From: Gordonia sp. KTR9 | GTDB lineage: Bacteria > Actinomycetota > Actinomycetes > Mycobacteriales > Mycobacteriaceae | Assembly (NCBI RefSeq): GCF_000143885.2 | Contig: NC_018581.1 | Location: 930,001-994,000, forward strand | Length of the DNA stretch: 64,000 bases | Reading direction: 5' to 3' | In this document: positions 44,016 through 53,174 of the stretch, one piece after another | Layout: each line of letters starts with the position of its first letter | Position numbering within the stretch: the first letter of the stretch is position 1 | Translations under genes and position numbers: made by a program | Notes under the pieces: model-generated | Database searches by the model: none | What the model was told of the DNA's origin: nothing | What the model saw: only the letters and a program-made list of their open reading frames with translations

Positions 44016-45358
44016 AGCTCTCCAGTTCGGAGACATGGGAGGTCGAACCGGGGGAGCTGGTCCGATGGCTCCCGGTTCCCAGGGGGTGTGCCGTACCGGC
44101 GAGCGCACCGGTGTCGGAGAACGAGCGGTTCCATCTGGACTCGATCGTGCAGGGGCAACCCGGGTGGATCGCGCTCACGCTCGACTTCCCCGAACGGCTC
44201 GACCTGGGCCGCCTGGGTGAGGTGGTGTCGACCGTCATCGGGCGTCATGACGTCCTGCGCAGCCACTACGCGGCGACCGACACCGGATATCAGCGACTGC
44301 TGCACGACGGCGTCGACGTGAAGGAGGACTCGCGCGAGGCGGACGCCGGACTCGGGCCCGCGGAGTTCGCCGCGGCGCTGTCCGAGCGGATCACCGCGAC
44401 GTGCGACCCGTTCCAGCCGATGCCGCACTTCCTGGCCGCCGTCCGGAGAGCGTCGAGCACGACACTCGTCTGCGGATTCGACCACTGCTATGTCGACGCG
44501 CGCTCGATGGCCCTGTTGTCCTCCGAGATCTGCGAACTCCTCGCCGGAGGGGCGCTGGCGCCCGCGGAGTCCGGGCTGGACGCGCTGCGCCGACTCGCAG
44601 GCGAGGAGGCGGCGGTGACCGCCGACGACGCCCGTCTGGCGGAATGGGAACGGTTCCTCGACGCCACCGACTGGCAGGTCCCGGAGTTCCCCGTCGACCT
44701 CGGCGTCCCGGCGGGTGCCGCCGCCGAGATGCACACGATGGTCGCGACCCTGCTGCCGGGCGACGCGGCGCGGAAGTTCAGTTCGGAGGTCCATCGACAC
44801 GGTGGGCGGACGTATCCCGCGGTACTCACCTTCGCGGCGAAGGCCATCAACTCGGTCGGCGGACCCGGCGAGGTGGCCACCGTGGTGCCCACCGGCACCG
44901 GCGCCGGACCCGGATGCGTCGGCTGGTCGGTCGGCAACGCGCCGCTCCGCATCGCCGCCGGCGACGATCTGTTCGAGGCCGTTCCCGTCAACACCGCCCG
45001 GCTCGCCGCGGCCCTGCCGCTGGCCGAGATCGGACTGACGCCCGTGTACGCCGCCTTCGGGCATCGGCTCCACCAGCGGCGCAGTGACGTCTTCATGATG
45101 TCCTACGTCGACTACACGCGACTGCCCGGTCCGCATCCCGGCGTACGGGCCGAACAGGTTTCCAGCTCCAAACCCACCGACACCGCGCAGTGGTGGTTCT
45201 GGCGCGACGCCGACGGCATCCACGTCCGGGTGCGCCATCCCCACACCGAGCGTGCGGTGGCGGTCCTGGCCGAGACCCTCGCGGAGATGAGGACGCTGGT
45301 CACCGCGGTCGTCGCGCGGGCGACCGAGCCGGCCGCCGTCTCCGGCGAGCGTGCGTGA
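44012..45358 (+). CDS. PapA-like condensation-fold acyltransferase (fourth of four)
   Basis: The product is 448 aa from GTG 44012, which overlaps the upstream stop by 4 bases; the longer open frame is shadow sequence. The active-site motif is DHCYVDARS (His158, Asp162). VSENERFHLD near residue 35 is the condensation-type N-terminal strand. The C-terminal half contains SYVDYTRLPG, parallel to SYTDLARLP in the third protein, which supports tandem duplication. It is the last gene of the island; cysS follows with its own promoter. Confidence 0.82.
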   Translation: MKLSSSETWEVEPGELVRWLPVPRGCAVPASAPVSENERFHLDSIVQGQPGWIALTLDFPERLDLGRLGEVVSTVIGRHDVLRSHYAATDTGYQRLLHDGVDVKEDSREADAGLGPAEFAAALSERITATCDPFQPMPHFLAAVRRASSTTLVCGFDHCYVDARSMALLSSEICELLAGGALAPAESGLDALRRLAGEEAAVTADDARLAEWERFLDATDWQVPEFPVDLGVPAGAAAEMHTMVATLLPGDAARKFSSEVHRHGGRTYPAVLTFAAKAINSVGGPGEVATVVPTGTGAGPGCVGWSVGNAPLRIAAGDDLFEAVPVNTARLAAALPLAEIGLTPVYAAFGHRLHQRRSDVFMMSYVDYTRLPGPHPGVRAEQVSSSKPTDTAQWWFWRDADGIHVRVRHPHTERAVAVLAETLAEMRTLVTAVVARATEPAAVSGERA

Positions 45359-45407
45359 GGTGCGCGCACCGGCGGCTCGGGCGGTCGGTGGCCGGGTCGG
45401 GGTCCGG

Positions 45408-45413
45408 TAGGAT
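45408..45413 (+). promoter_or_regulatory. Leaderless -10 element for cysS
   Basis: TAGGAT lies 8 nt before GTG 45422. This suggests that cysS is transcribed independently of the lipid island. Confidence 0.5.
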
Positions 45414-45421
45414 TGCCGGTC

Positions 45422-46813
45422 GTGACCCTGCGCCTGTATGACACCGATTCCCGAGAGGTGCGCGACTTCGTGCCGCTGCACCCAGGACAGGCGTCGGTGT
45501 ACCTGTGCGGCGCGACGGTCCAGGGAGTACCCCACATCGGGCACGTCCGCAGCGGTATCGCGTTCGACATCCTGCGCCGCTGGCTGACGCACGAGGGGCT
45601 CGACGTCCTGTTCGTGCGCAACGTCACCGACATCGACGACAAGATCCTGCGGAAGGCCGCCGAGGCGGGACGGCCGTGGTGGGAGTGGGCCGCCACCCAC
45701 GAGCGCGCCTTCGACGACGCCTATCGCGCGCTGGGCGTCCTGCCGCCGTCGGCCGAGCCGCGGGCCACCGGTTTCGTCACCCAGATGGTCGAGTACATGG
45801 AGCGGTTGATCGACCGGGGCCACGCCTACGTCGCCGACGGCAACGTGTACTTCGACGTCCTGAGCCTGCCGGACTACGGATCCCTGTCCGGGCACCGGCT
45901 CGACGACGTGCACCAGGGCGAGAGCGCGGGAACCGGCAAGCGCGATCCCCGCGACTTCACCCTGTGGAAGGCGGCCAAGCCCGACGAGCCGTCGTGGCCG
46001 ACGCCGTGGGGCCCCGGGCGGCCGGGCTGGCACCTCGAGTGTTCGGCGATGGCCACCGGACTTCTCGGTGCGGAGTTCGACATCCACTGCGGCGGTATGG
46101 ATCTCATCTTCCCGCATCACGAGAACGAGATCGCGCAGGCGCATGGTGCGGGAGATCCGTTCGCGCGCTACTGGTTACACAACGGCTGGGTCACCATGGG
46201 TGGCGAGAAGATGAGCAAGTCGCTGGGCAACGTGGTGTCGATCCCCGCGATGCTGCAGCGTGTCCGGGCCGTCGAGCTGCGGTACTACCTCGGCAGCGCG
46301 CACTACCGGTCGATGCTGGAGTACTCGCCGGGGGCGCTCACCGAGGCGGCGGCCGGTTACCGGCGCGTGGAGTCGTTCGTGGAACGGGTCGGCGCGCGTG
46401 TCGGTGAGGTGGTCGTCGGCGACGTCGACCCCGAGTTCGCCGCCGCTCTCGACGACGATCTGGGCGTCCCGGCCGCACTCGCCGTCGTGCACAACGTGGT
46501 TCGCCAGGGCAACACCGCGCTCGAATCCGGCGACGGCGCCACCGCGCTGACGGCGGCCTCCGCGGTACGCGCGATGATGGGCATCCTGGGCGTCGACCCG
46601 CTCGACGACCGGTGGGCGGGCTCCGCCGACGAGTCGGCCGCCACCTCGGCACTCGACGTGCTGGTGCGCGCGGAATTACAGCGGCGCGCCGACGCGCGCG
46701 CCGCCAAGGACTGGGCGACCGCGGACGCGGTGCGGGACCGGCTGGCCGAGGCCGGTATCGAGGTCACCGACACCCCCGACGGTGCGCAATGGGCTCTGAA
46801 GGGTGAGGCGTGA
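45422..46813 (+). CDS. cysS: Cysteinyl-tRNA synthetase
   Basis: CysS charges tRNA-Cys. The product is 463 aa with the HIGH-type motif PHIGHVRSG near residue 40, a zinc-site Cys in [30 protein letters not shown] and KMSKS. The paralogue MshC shares these motifs, but adjacency to rlmB matches cysS1-Rv3579c rather than an mshC locus. GTG 45422 is set by a leaderless promoter. The stop overlaps rlmB by one base. Confidence 0.93.
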   Translation: MTLRLYDTDSREVRDFVPLHPGQASVYLCGATVQGVPHIGHVRSGIAFDILRRWLTHEGLDVLFVRNVTDIDDKILRKAAEAGRPWWEWAATHERAFDDAYRALGVLPPSAEPRATGFVTQMVEYMERLIDRGHAYVADGNVYFDVLSLPDYGSLSGHRLDDVHQGESAGTGKRDPRDFTLWKAAKPDEPSWPTPWGPGRPGWHLECSAMATGLLGAEFDIHCGGMDLIFPHHENEIAQAHGAGDPFARYWLHNGWVTMGGEKMSKSLGNVVSIPAMLQRVRAVELRYYLGSAHYRSMLEYSPGALTEAAAGYRRVESFVERVGARVGEVVVGDVDPEFAAALDDDLGVPAALAVVHNVVRQGNTALESGDGATALTAASAVRAMMGILGVDPLDDRWAGSADESAATSALDVLVRAELQRRADARAAKDWATADAVRDRLAEAGIEVTDTPDGAQWALKGEA

Positions 46814-47763
46814 TGGCAGGAAATTCCAAGCGTAAGGGCGCGATCCGCAAGGACGGCACCAAGAAGGGGCAGACCGTCGGTTCCGGTGGCCAGCGCCGCC
46901 GAGGGCTCGAGGCCCGCGGTGCGACGCCGAAAGCAGTTGACCGGCCCTATCATCCGGCTCACAAGCGGGCCAAGGCGGCGACCAAGTCGGCGACCGGCCG
47001 CGGTGGGCCGCGGGCCAGGGACGAGGGTCCCGAGTACGTCCTCGGACGCAATCCGGTCGTCGAATGCCTGCGCGCGGGCGTGCCGGCCACCGCGCTGTAC
47101 ATCGCGACCAACTCCGAACCCGACGAACGGGTCGCCGAAGCGGTCAAGATCGCCGGCGACTCGGCGATCTCGATCCTCGAGGTCGGCAAGCCCGAACTGG
47201 ATCGCCTGTCCACCAACGGAATGCACCAGGGCATCGCCCTGCAGGTACCGGAGTACCAGTACACCCATCCGGACGACCTGATGGCCGAGGCCAAGGCCAG
47301 CGGCACCCCGCCACTGCTCGTCGCCCTCGACAACATCACCGACCCGCGCAACCTGGGTGCCGTGATCCGTTCGGTCGCGGCGTTCGGCGGTCACGGTGTG
47401 GTGATCCCGGCGCGTCGCAGCGCGAGCGTGACGGCGGTCGCGTGGCGGACCAGCGCCGGTGCCGCGGCGCGCCTACCGGTCGCCCGCGCCACCAATCTCA
47501 CACGGACACTGAAGGACTGGGCCGATCAGGGTGCGCAGCTCGTCGGTCTCGACGCGGACGGCGACGTCACGCTCGACGACTACGACGGCAGCGGCCCCAC
47601 CGTCATCGTGGTGGGCTCGGAGGGCAAGGGTCTGTCCCGCCTCGTCCGGGAGAGCTGTGATTCGATCCTGTCGATCCCGATGGCCGGTGACGTCGAGAGC
47701 CTGAACGCCTCGGTCGCCGCCGGCGTGGTCCTGGCCGAGTTCGCCCGCCAGCGACGCCGGTAG
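46813..47763 (+). CDS. rlmB: 23S rRNA 2'-O-methyltransferase RlmB (SpoU/TrmH family)
   Basis: The product is 316 aa. The first 75 residues are a very basic tail ([20 protein letters not shown]). The substrate-binding domain starts at [17 protein letters not shown], and the SPOUT knot has [20 protein letters not shown] and [12 protein letters not shown] followed by [12 protein letters not shown]. It methylates the ribosomal P-loop guanosine (G2251 in E. coli) with S-adenosylmethionine. It is coupled to cysS by TGATG, as expected for the conserved pair. Confidence 0.92.
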   Translation: MAGNSKRKGAIRKDGTKKGQTVGSGGQRRRGLEARGATPKAVDRPYHPAHKRAKAATKSATGRGGPRARDEGPEYVLGRNPVVECLRAGVPATALYIATNSEPDERVAEAVKIAGDSAISILEVGKPELDRLSTNGMHQGIALQVPEYQYTHPDDLMAEAKASGTPPLLVALDNITDPRNLGAVIRSVAAFGGHGVVIPARRSASVTAVAWRTSAGAAARLPVARATNLTRTLKDWADQGAQLVGLDADGDVTLDDYDGSGPTVIVVGSEGKGLSRLVRESCDSILSIPMAGDVESLNASVAAGVVLAEFARQRRR

Positions 47764-47770
47764 CAGCACC

Positions 47771-47796
47771 AGCACGGCCGGTCAGGCCGGCGTGCT
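47771..47796. terminator. Bidirectional hairpin between rlmB and pxpA
   Basis: AGCAC(g)GCCGG, loop TCAGG, then CCGGCGTGCT: a 10-bp stem with one bulged G. It overlaps the pxpA stop codon. Confidence 0.55.
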
Positions 47797-48540
47797 GCCG
47801 ATGTCGATCCCGGCTGCGGTGAGCGCGTCCCGCACGGAGTGGGCGTGCTCGACCGCCCCCGGGGTGTCGCCGTGCAGACAGATCGACTCGGCGTCGACGT
47901 CGATCGATGTTCCGTCGATCGCGCCGATCCGGCCCGTGGTGACGAGTTCGACGACCCGACGGGCGATCTCGGCGCTGTCGGACAGCACCGCACCGTCGGT
48001 TCCCCGCGGCACGAGGGAGCCCTCCGGGGTGTAGGCGCGGTCGGCGAACGCCTCGGTGATGGTGGCGAGGCCGGCGCGTTCGGCCCGCGCCAGCACCTCC
48101 GACCCCGGCAGCCCCATGACCGCCAGCCCGGCGTCGACGTTCCGGACGGCCGCAACCACGGCGTCGGCCTGCTGCGCGTGATGGACGACCGTGTTGTAGA
48201 GCGCGCCATGGGGTTTCACATAGGTGACGGCGCCGCCGACCGAGCGGGCGAGGGCGTCGAGCGCACCGATCTGGTAGATCAGGTCGGCGACGAGATCGGC
48301 GGTCGTGATGTCCATGAACCGTCTCCCGAAGCCGCTGCGGTCGGGGTAGGACACCTGGGCGCCGATCCGGACCCCGGCGGCGACCGCGGCCCGGCAGGTG
48401 GTGAGCAGGTCACCGGGGGTGCCGGCGTGGAAGCCGCACGCCACGTTGGCGCTGGTGACGACACCGAGCATCGCCTCGTCGTCGCCGATGCCCTCGCCGA
48501 GGTCGGCGTTCAGGTCGATGCGCGACGCGCCGGGACTCAT
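47782..48540 (-). CDS. pxpA: 5-oxoprolinase subunit A (LamB/YcsF family)
   Basis: PxpA works with PxpB and PxpC to hydrolyse 5-oxoproline to glutamate with ATP. The product is 252 aa with the family start IDLNADLGEGIGDDEAML, NVACGFHAGTPGDLL (metal-binding His) and YVKPHGALYN. No pxpB or pxpC gene is in the window, so the partners must be elsewhere. No terminator-free operon partner was seen. Confidence 0.93.
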   Translation of the reverse strand: MSPGASRIDLNADLGEGIGDDEAMLGVVTSANVACGFHAGTPGDLLTTCRAAVAAGVRIGAQVSYPDRSGFGRRFMDITTADLVADLIYQIGALDALARSVGGAVTYVKPHGALYNTVVHHAQQADAVVAAVRNVDAGLAVMGLPGSEVLARAERAGLATITEAFADRAYTPEGSLVPRGTDGAVLSDSAEIARRVVELVTTGRIGAIDGTSIDVDAESICLHGDTPGAVEHAHSVRDALTAAGIDIGSTPA

Positions 48541-48600
48541 GAGGGCATTCTAGGTCGGCGGTGCTGCCGGGCCACCCCGCCCGCGGTGTACACGACGGGG

Positions 48601-48626
48601 GTAGACGAAGTTCCCGTTTCGTCTAC
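48601..48626. promoter_or_regulatory. Inverted repeat on the carboxylesterase promoter
   Basis: Arms GTAGACGAA (48601-48609) and TTCGTCTAC (48618-48626) with an 8-nt spacer. They overlap the TACGGT -10 element (48624-48629), which lies 6 nt before ATG 48636. This is a typical repressor-site layout; the regulator is unknown. Confidence 0.6.
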
Positions 48627-48635
48627 GGTGGGGGT

Positions 48636-50183
48636 ATGGCACTACTGGACAGTAAGGTGACCACCCGTAACGGAGTGGTCGAGGGCGCCCGGGGGAAGCG
48701 GCTGCGCAAGGGGACCATCAGCTGGCGAGGCATCCCGTTCGCGGCGCCGCCGGTGGCCCACCGTCGCTTCCGCGCACCGGAGCCGGCCCATGACTGGCCT
48801 GGCGTTCGCGACTGCACCAAGGTGGCGAAGGCGGCCATCCAGGAGAAGCGGTTCACCGCCATCGCGCCCGGCAAGTTCGCGCCGATGGCAGAGGACTGCC
48901 TCACACTGAACGTCTACTCGCCGGATGTCCCGTCGTCGACGCCGCGTCCGGTGATGGTGTTCATCCACGGCGGCGCCTTCATCCTCGGCACGGCCGCGAC
49001 CCCGCTGTACGACGGCGCCTTTCTCGCCCGGTCCCAGGACGTCGTCGTGGTGACCATCCAGTACCGGTTCGGCCCGTTCGGCTTCCTCGACCTCGGTCAG
49101 TTCGCCACCGACGACCGACCTTTCGACTCCAATGTCGGCCTCCGCGACCAGATCGCGGCACTGCAGTGGGTCCAGGACAACATCGAGGCCTTCGGCGGCG
49201 ACGCCGGCAACGTCACCATCTTCGGCGAGAGCGCGGGCGGATCGTCGGTGCTGTCACTGCTCTCGGCGCCGTCGACGACAGGGCTGTACCACCACGCGAT
49301 CGCACAGAGCCCGGCTCCGGAACTGATCGTCGAACCGGACGCCGCGCGGATCTACGCGGACGAATTCGTCCGGTTGTTGCGTGATCCGCAGCGTCGTGCG
49401 ACCTCTCTCGAGCGCGACGAACCGCCGGTCGACACGGTGCATGCGCAGCGGCTCCTCACCTCGCCCAACCCGGCGTTGCTGCTGGCGGCGGGTAACCGGC
49501 TGATGCGATTCGCCACCAAGACCGCCGGGGGAGCGATCCCGTTCGCGCCCGTGGTCGACGGCGATCTGCTGCCTCGGTCGCCGCTGGCCGCGGCCGCCGG
49601 CGGACTCACCCAGCCGGTGCCGCTCGTGATCGGCAGCAACCGCGACGAGGGCAAGTTGTTCGCCAAACTCTGGAACGTCCTGCCCGACGCCGAGCGCACG
49701 CTGATGCGGGTGGAGGACGAAGAGGTCCGGCGCGAGATCGCCTCGCACTACGAGGACGGGGACCGTGACCGCATCCGCCTGGCCGGGGATTCGATCTTCT
49801 GGGCGCCGATGAGCGCTTTCGCCGACGGGCACAGCGCGGTCGCCCCGACCTACGTGTATCGCTACGACTATCAGACGAAGGTGCTCGAGGCCACCGGCTT
49901 CGGGGCCACGCACGCCACCGAGCTGTTCAGCGTGTTCGGCGCCTACCGCGCCCCGATGGGCGCGGGCCTGGCCCTCGCGGACTGGCCCGCCACCGGACGC
50001 GTCACCCGGAACGTCCAGACGCGGTGGGGCGGGTTCGCGCGCAACGGCGATCCGGGGTTCGGCTGGCCCGCCTACACCACCGCCGACCGCAAGGTCCTCG
50101 TCCTCGACGACCCCGACCACGTCGAGGCCGACCCGGACGCCCTGCGTCGTCAGGCGTGGTACCGGGTGCACTCGCCGGCCTGA
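48636..50183 (+). CDS. Type-B carboxylesterase
   Basis: The product is 515 aa. The nucleophile Ser is in TIFGESAGGSSVLSLL near residue 200, the acid Glu in IGSNRDEGKL near 335, and the His in GFGATHATELF near 425. FIHGGAFILGTAATPLYDG forms the oxyanion loop. No signal peptide, so it is cytosolic. These enzymes hydrolyse diverse esters. A leaderless promoter with an overlapping inverted repeat suggests induction by a small molecule, perhaps the substrate. It converges with the hydrolase gene one base after its stop. Confidence 0.9.
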   Translation: MALLDSKVTTRNGVVEGARGKRLRKGTISWRGIPFAAPPVAHRRFRAPEPAHDWPGVRDCTKVAKAAIQEKRFTAIAPGKFAPMAEDCLTLNVYSPDVPSSTPRPVMVFIHGGAFILGTAATPLYDGAFLARSQDVVVVTIQYRFGPFGFLDLGQFATDDRPFDSNVGLRDQIAALQWVQDNIEAFGGDAGNVTIFGESAGGSSVLSLLSAPSTTGLYHHAIAQSPAPELIVEPDAARIYADEFVRLLRDPQRRATSLERDEPPVDTVHAQRLLTSPNPALLLAAGNRLMRFATKTAGGAIPFAPVVDGDLLPRSPLAAAAGGLTQPVPLVIGSNRDEGKLFAKLWNVLPDAERTLMRVEDEEVRREIASHYEDGDRDRIRLAGDSIFWAPMSAFADGHSAVAPTYVYRYDYQTKVLEATGFGATHATELFSVFGAYRAPMGAGLALADWPATGRVTRNVQTRWGGFARNGDPGFGWPAYTTADRKVLVLDDPDHVEADPDALRRQAWYRVHSPA

Positions 50184-50184
50184 C

Positions 50185-50988
50185 TCAGCCGAACTCCCAC
50201 ACCGACGGCGGGTCGGCGGCGAGGAACGACAGGACGAGCGGGTTGAACAGCTCGGGTGACTCCACCGGGAGGATGTGGGTGCCCGGGATGACGGCCAGCC
50301 GTCCGCGCGGCAAGGTCCGCGCGAGTTCCAGCGCGTGTTCGAGGCGGACGAGGCCCCGGTCGGCGACCACCACGAGCGTCGGCGCCTCGACTCGCGCGAA
50401 CGCGGCGACCTCGCAGTCCGGTTCGGTGGTCAGCATCCGGACCGCCTTGTCGTAGACGGTGTCGAAGTGCTCGGGTCCGTCGGGTGAGGTGGTGTCGTAG
50501 TAGATGCGCAGGTAATCCACCGTGACCGGGTCGCGCCGCGTCACCTGGTCGATGAACTCGTCGGCGGTCCGGCCGGCACTGTTGAGGTATCCGCCGACGA
50601 ACACCAGCCGGCGGACGAGGTCCGGACGCTCGCGGGCGACGAGCAGCGCGACCGGGGCGCCGTCGGCCCAGCCCACCAGATGAGCCGGTCGGCGTACGAC
50701 GGTCTCGAGATAGACGATCGTGCGTGCGACGATGCGTTCGAGGCTGAAGTCGCCCGGGAGATCGGGGCTGTGTCCGTGACCGGACCGTTCGGGTACGAAC
50801 AGTTGCAAGCCGGCGTCGAGGAACGCGGGAATCTGCGTTCCCCACGCGGACGCCGAGGCGAACAGCCCGTGGAGCAGCACCACCGGCGGGCCGTGCGCCT
50901 CCCCGGCGGTGAAGTGCCAGATCGTCGCGTCGGCGATGTCGACGTAGACGCCGCCGTCGACGTGTTCACCGGCGTGAACCTGTCGCAT
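50185..50988 (-). CDS. Alpha/beta hydrolase-fold protein lacking the nucleophile serine
   Basis: The product is 267 aa with a good hydrolase frame: VVLLHGLFASASAWGTQIP near residue 35, FVPERSGHGHSP, and a late PGTHILPVESPELF carrying the catalytic-type His. The nucleophile elbow reads VGWADGAPVALLVA, where relatives have GWSDG, so the Ser is Ala (codon GCC). It may be a pseudoenzyme, a binder, or use another residue. A GAGGGAG ribosome binding site precedes ATG 50988. It is divergent from the BcsB-like gene across 218 bp. Confidence 0.82.
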   Translation of the reverse strand: MRQVHAGEHVDGGVYVDIADATIWHFTAGEAHGPPVVLLHGLFASASAWGTQIPAFLDAGLQLFVPERSGHGHSPDLPGDFSLERIVARTIVYLETVVRRPAHLVGWADGAPVALLVARERPDLVRRLVFVGGYLNSAGRTADEFIDQVTRRDPVTVDYLRIYYDTTSPDGPEHFDTVYDKAVRMLTTEPDCEVAAFARVEAPTLVVVADRGLVRLEHALELARTLPRGRLAVIPGTHILPVESPELFNPLVLSFLAADPPSVWEFG

Positions 50989-51206
50989 CGCGCTCCCTCG
51001 AGTTCGCCGGACTTCTCGACCCCCGCCATGGTCGCAGAGTTCGGCCCCTGTTCGGGCGAACGTGTGCGAATCGAAACGCCCGCAACGCCGGCGGAGGCGG
51101 GCGACACGACAGGAACCCGAAAAGGTGTCCCAATCGTTCACATCCGATAAGTTCTTCTGCGGGGCGGTGCACAGGTCGGGAACGGGGAGCACTCGAAGGG
51201 TGAGAA

Positions 51207-53168
51207 ATGCACGTGTCCTGGGGATCTCGCGGTCGATCGCGCTCTCGACTGCTCCGCACATCGACCGTGCTGCTCGCCGGTCTCCTGCTCGCGGCAACCG
51301 GTTCGATGGGCGCGGGCACGGTCCCCGTCGCCGGCGCGGCCCCCGGTGACCCGCCGCCGCCACTGAGTCTGCGCGACCTCGGCTCGTCGACGACCATCTC
51401 GTTCCCCGGGCAACAGGGCGAGGTCAGTCTTGCCCTGGCGGTACCGCCGAATCTCACGCCGACCGAACTCCGCGGCGTCGCACAGTATCCGGCGTTCGTC
51501 ACCGGTGGCAACGTCGACGTCCTGCAGGAGGGCAGGCTGATCTCGCGCACGCCCATCAGCCCGTCGGTCAACTCGCCCATCGTCCTGCCCCTGCGCGGTG
51601 TCCGGGTGGATCGCAACGCCGCCGACCTCGTCCTGCGGACGTACCTGCGTACCGCGGGCACCTGCCTGTTCGATCCGGATTCGGGGTTCCGGATCGAGAA
51701 CGCGACCGCGTCCTACGGCGGCCGGGAAGCGGCCCCGAACAGTGTCGCCGAGTTCCTCCCTCCGGTCCTGCGCAAGCTCACCATCTACGTCCCCGACGAC
51801 GTGCGGCCCGCCGAGGGAGCCGCGGCCGTCTCGCTGGCGACCGCCGTCGTGGCGAACTACGGCTCGGCCGCCGTCGAGATCGAGACCGATTCGCTGTCCC
51901 GGCGCGCCACGGCCCCCACCGAGGCCGTCGAGCCGCTCGAACGGCAGGTGGTCATCAACTCCGATCTGCTCCAGGGACTGAGTCTCGCTCCCGGCGCCGC
52001 GGGGTGGCCCGTGCTGCGGATCGGCGGTGGCGCCGACCAGCTGCCGTCGCAGGTCGGCTTCCTGACCTCGAACCTGTCGTCGATCGCGATCAGTTCCGCG
52101 GCCGTGGCCGGCGCGCCGTTCGACGCGCCCCAGCTCGCCCCGGTCGTCAACACGCTGGCCGACCTGGGTGTCGGCGATCAACAGGTGACCGCCACCGGCT
52201 GGCCGTCGATCTCCTTCGGCGTCGACCAGACGCGCCTGGGGCGGCCGTCGAAGAACGTCCGGGTCCAGGTGAAGGGTGCCTATACGCCGATGGGCGGGCA
52301 GATCGCGGTGGCGATCGGACCGCGGGTCATCGCATCCTGGCCGGCCGACGGGTCGGGCAGCTACGACCACTGGGTGGACATCCCGCAGGACCTGTTGACG
52401 CGATACACCGAGCTGACGGTCACCTACAACCACGGTGACTTCCGCGAACAGTGCGGGGAGGGGGTGCGCAGCTCGTTGAGCCTCGACTCGTCCGGTGAGG
52501 TCCGCTCCGAGCCCGCCGACCCGCCCTCCCCGGCCGGCTTCGTGTCACTGCCGCAGTCGCTGATGCCGAGCACGGCGGTCGCATGGACGGCGGGCGACGT
52601 CGCCGACGTCCGGCGTGCGGTGTCGCTCATGTCGGGTCTGCAGCGCCTGTCCGCGGTGCGCCTCGGGGTGGAGGTGATGCCCGTCGACGACGCGATGGCC
52701 ACCGACGGTCCGGCCGTGATCATCGCCGCCGACGGTCGCGGCGTCCCGGACGTGGACCTGCCTGTCACCGCGGACGGCGGCACGATCTCGGTCCGCGACG
52801 ACGACGGCCGGCGCTCGGAGGTGGTCGTCACCCCGACACTGCAATTCGGCTCGCTGCAGGTGGCGCGCGATGCCGGCCGGACCGTGCTCGTGGCCAGCTC
52901 GACCGACGATTCCGCGGACCTCGACGCCGTGCTCACCTGGCTGGAGGCCGATCCCGACCGGTGGCCGTCGCTCAACGGTGACGCCCTGCTGCAAGTGGCC
53001 GGGGAGGAACCGGTGGAGGTGCTGGCCGACGAGGGCCAGCCGGAGACGGAGTCGTCGGACGGTTCGCTGTGGCCCGCGGTGGCGGTCACGACCGTCGCCG
53101 TCCTCATCGCCGCCGTCGCGGCGACACTGGTGCTCCGGCGCCGGCGCCGGCACACCGACGGGGACTGA
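51207..53168 (+). CDS. BcsB-like exported subunit of a polysaccharide synthase
   Basis: The product is 653 aa: a signal peptide (LLRTSTVLLAGLLLAATGSMG), a large extracellular part with alternating beta-sandwich and flavodoxin-like regions as in BcsB (for example LRTYLRTAGTCLFDPDSGFR and LTVTYNHGDFREQCGE), then one C-terminal membrane helix (about 625-645) and a basic tail. BcsB guides nascent glucan through the Gram-negative periplasm. Here the same type of protein would lie in the mycolate-envelope periplasm. It heads a tight operon; the next gene starts 6 bases later. Confidence 0.8.
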   Translation: MHVSWGSRGRSRSRLLRTSTVLLAGLLLAATGSMGAGTVPVAGAAPGDPPPPLSLRDLGSSTTISFPGQQGEVSLALAVPPNLTPTELRGVAQYPAFVTGGNVDVLQEGRLISRTPISPSVNSPIVLPLRGVRVDRNAADLVLRTYLRTAGTCLFDPDSGFRIENATASYGGREAAPNSVAEFLPPVLRKLTIYVPDDVRPAEGAAAVSLATAVVANYGSAAVEIETDSLSRRATAPTEAVEPLERQVVINSDLLQGLSLAPGAAGWPVLRIGGGADQLPSQVGFLTSNLSSIAISSAAVAGAPFDAPQLAPVVNTLADLGVGDQQVTATGWPSISFGVDQTRLGRPSKNVRVQVKGAYTPMGGQIAVAIGPRVIASWPADGSGSYDHWVDIPQDLLTRYTELTVTYNHGDFREQCGEGVRSSLSLDSSGEVRSEPADPPSPAGFVSLPQSLMPSTAVAWTAGDVADVRRAVSLMSGLQRLSAVRLGVEVMPVDDAMATDGPAVIIAADGRGVPDVDLPVTADGGTISVRDDDGRRSEVVVTPTLQFGSLQVARDAGRTVLVASSTDDSADLDAVLTWLEADPDRWPSLNGDALLQVAGEEPVEVLADEGQPETESSDGSLWPAVAVTTVAVLIAAVAATLVLRRRRRHTDGD

Positions 53169-53174
53169 TCTCCG

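Noticed and set aside
43988..46144. 718-codon minus-strand open frame
   Set aside because: Antisense to a PapA-like gene and to cysS. No motif, ribosome binding site or hydrophobic pattern was found.
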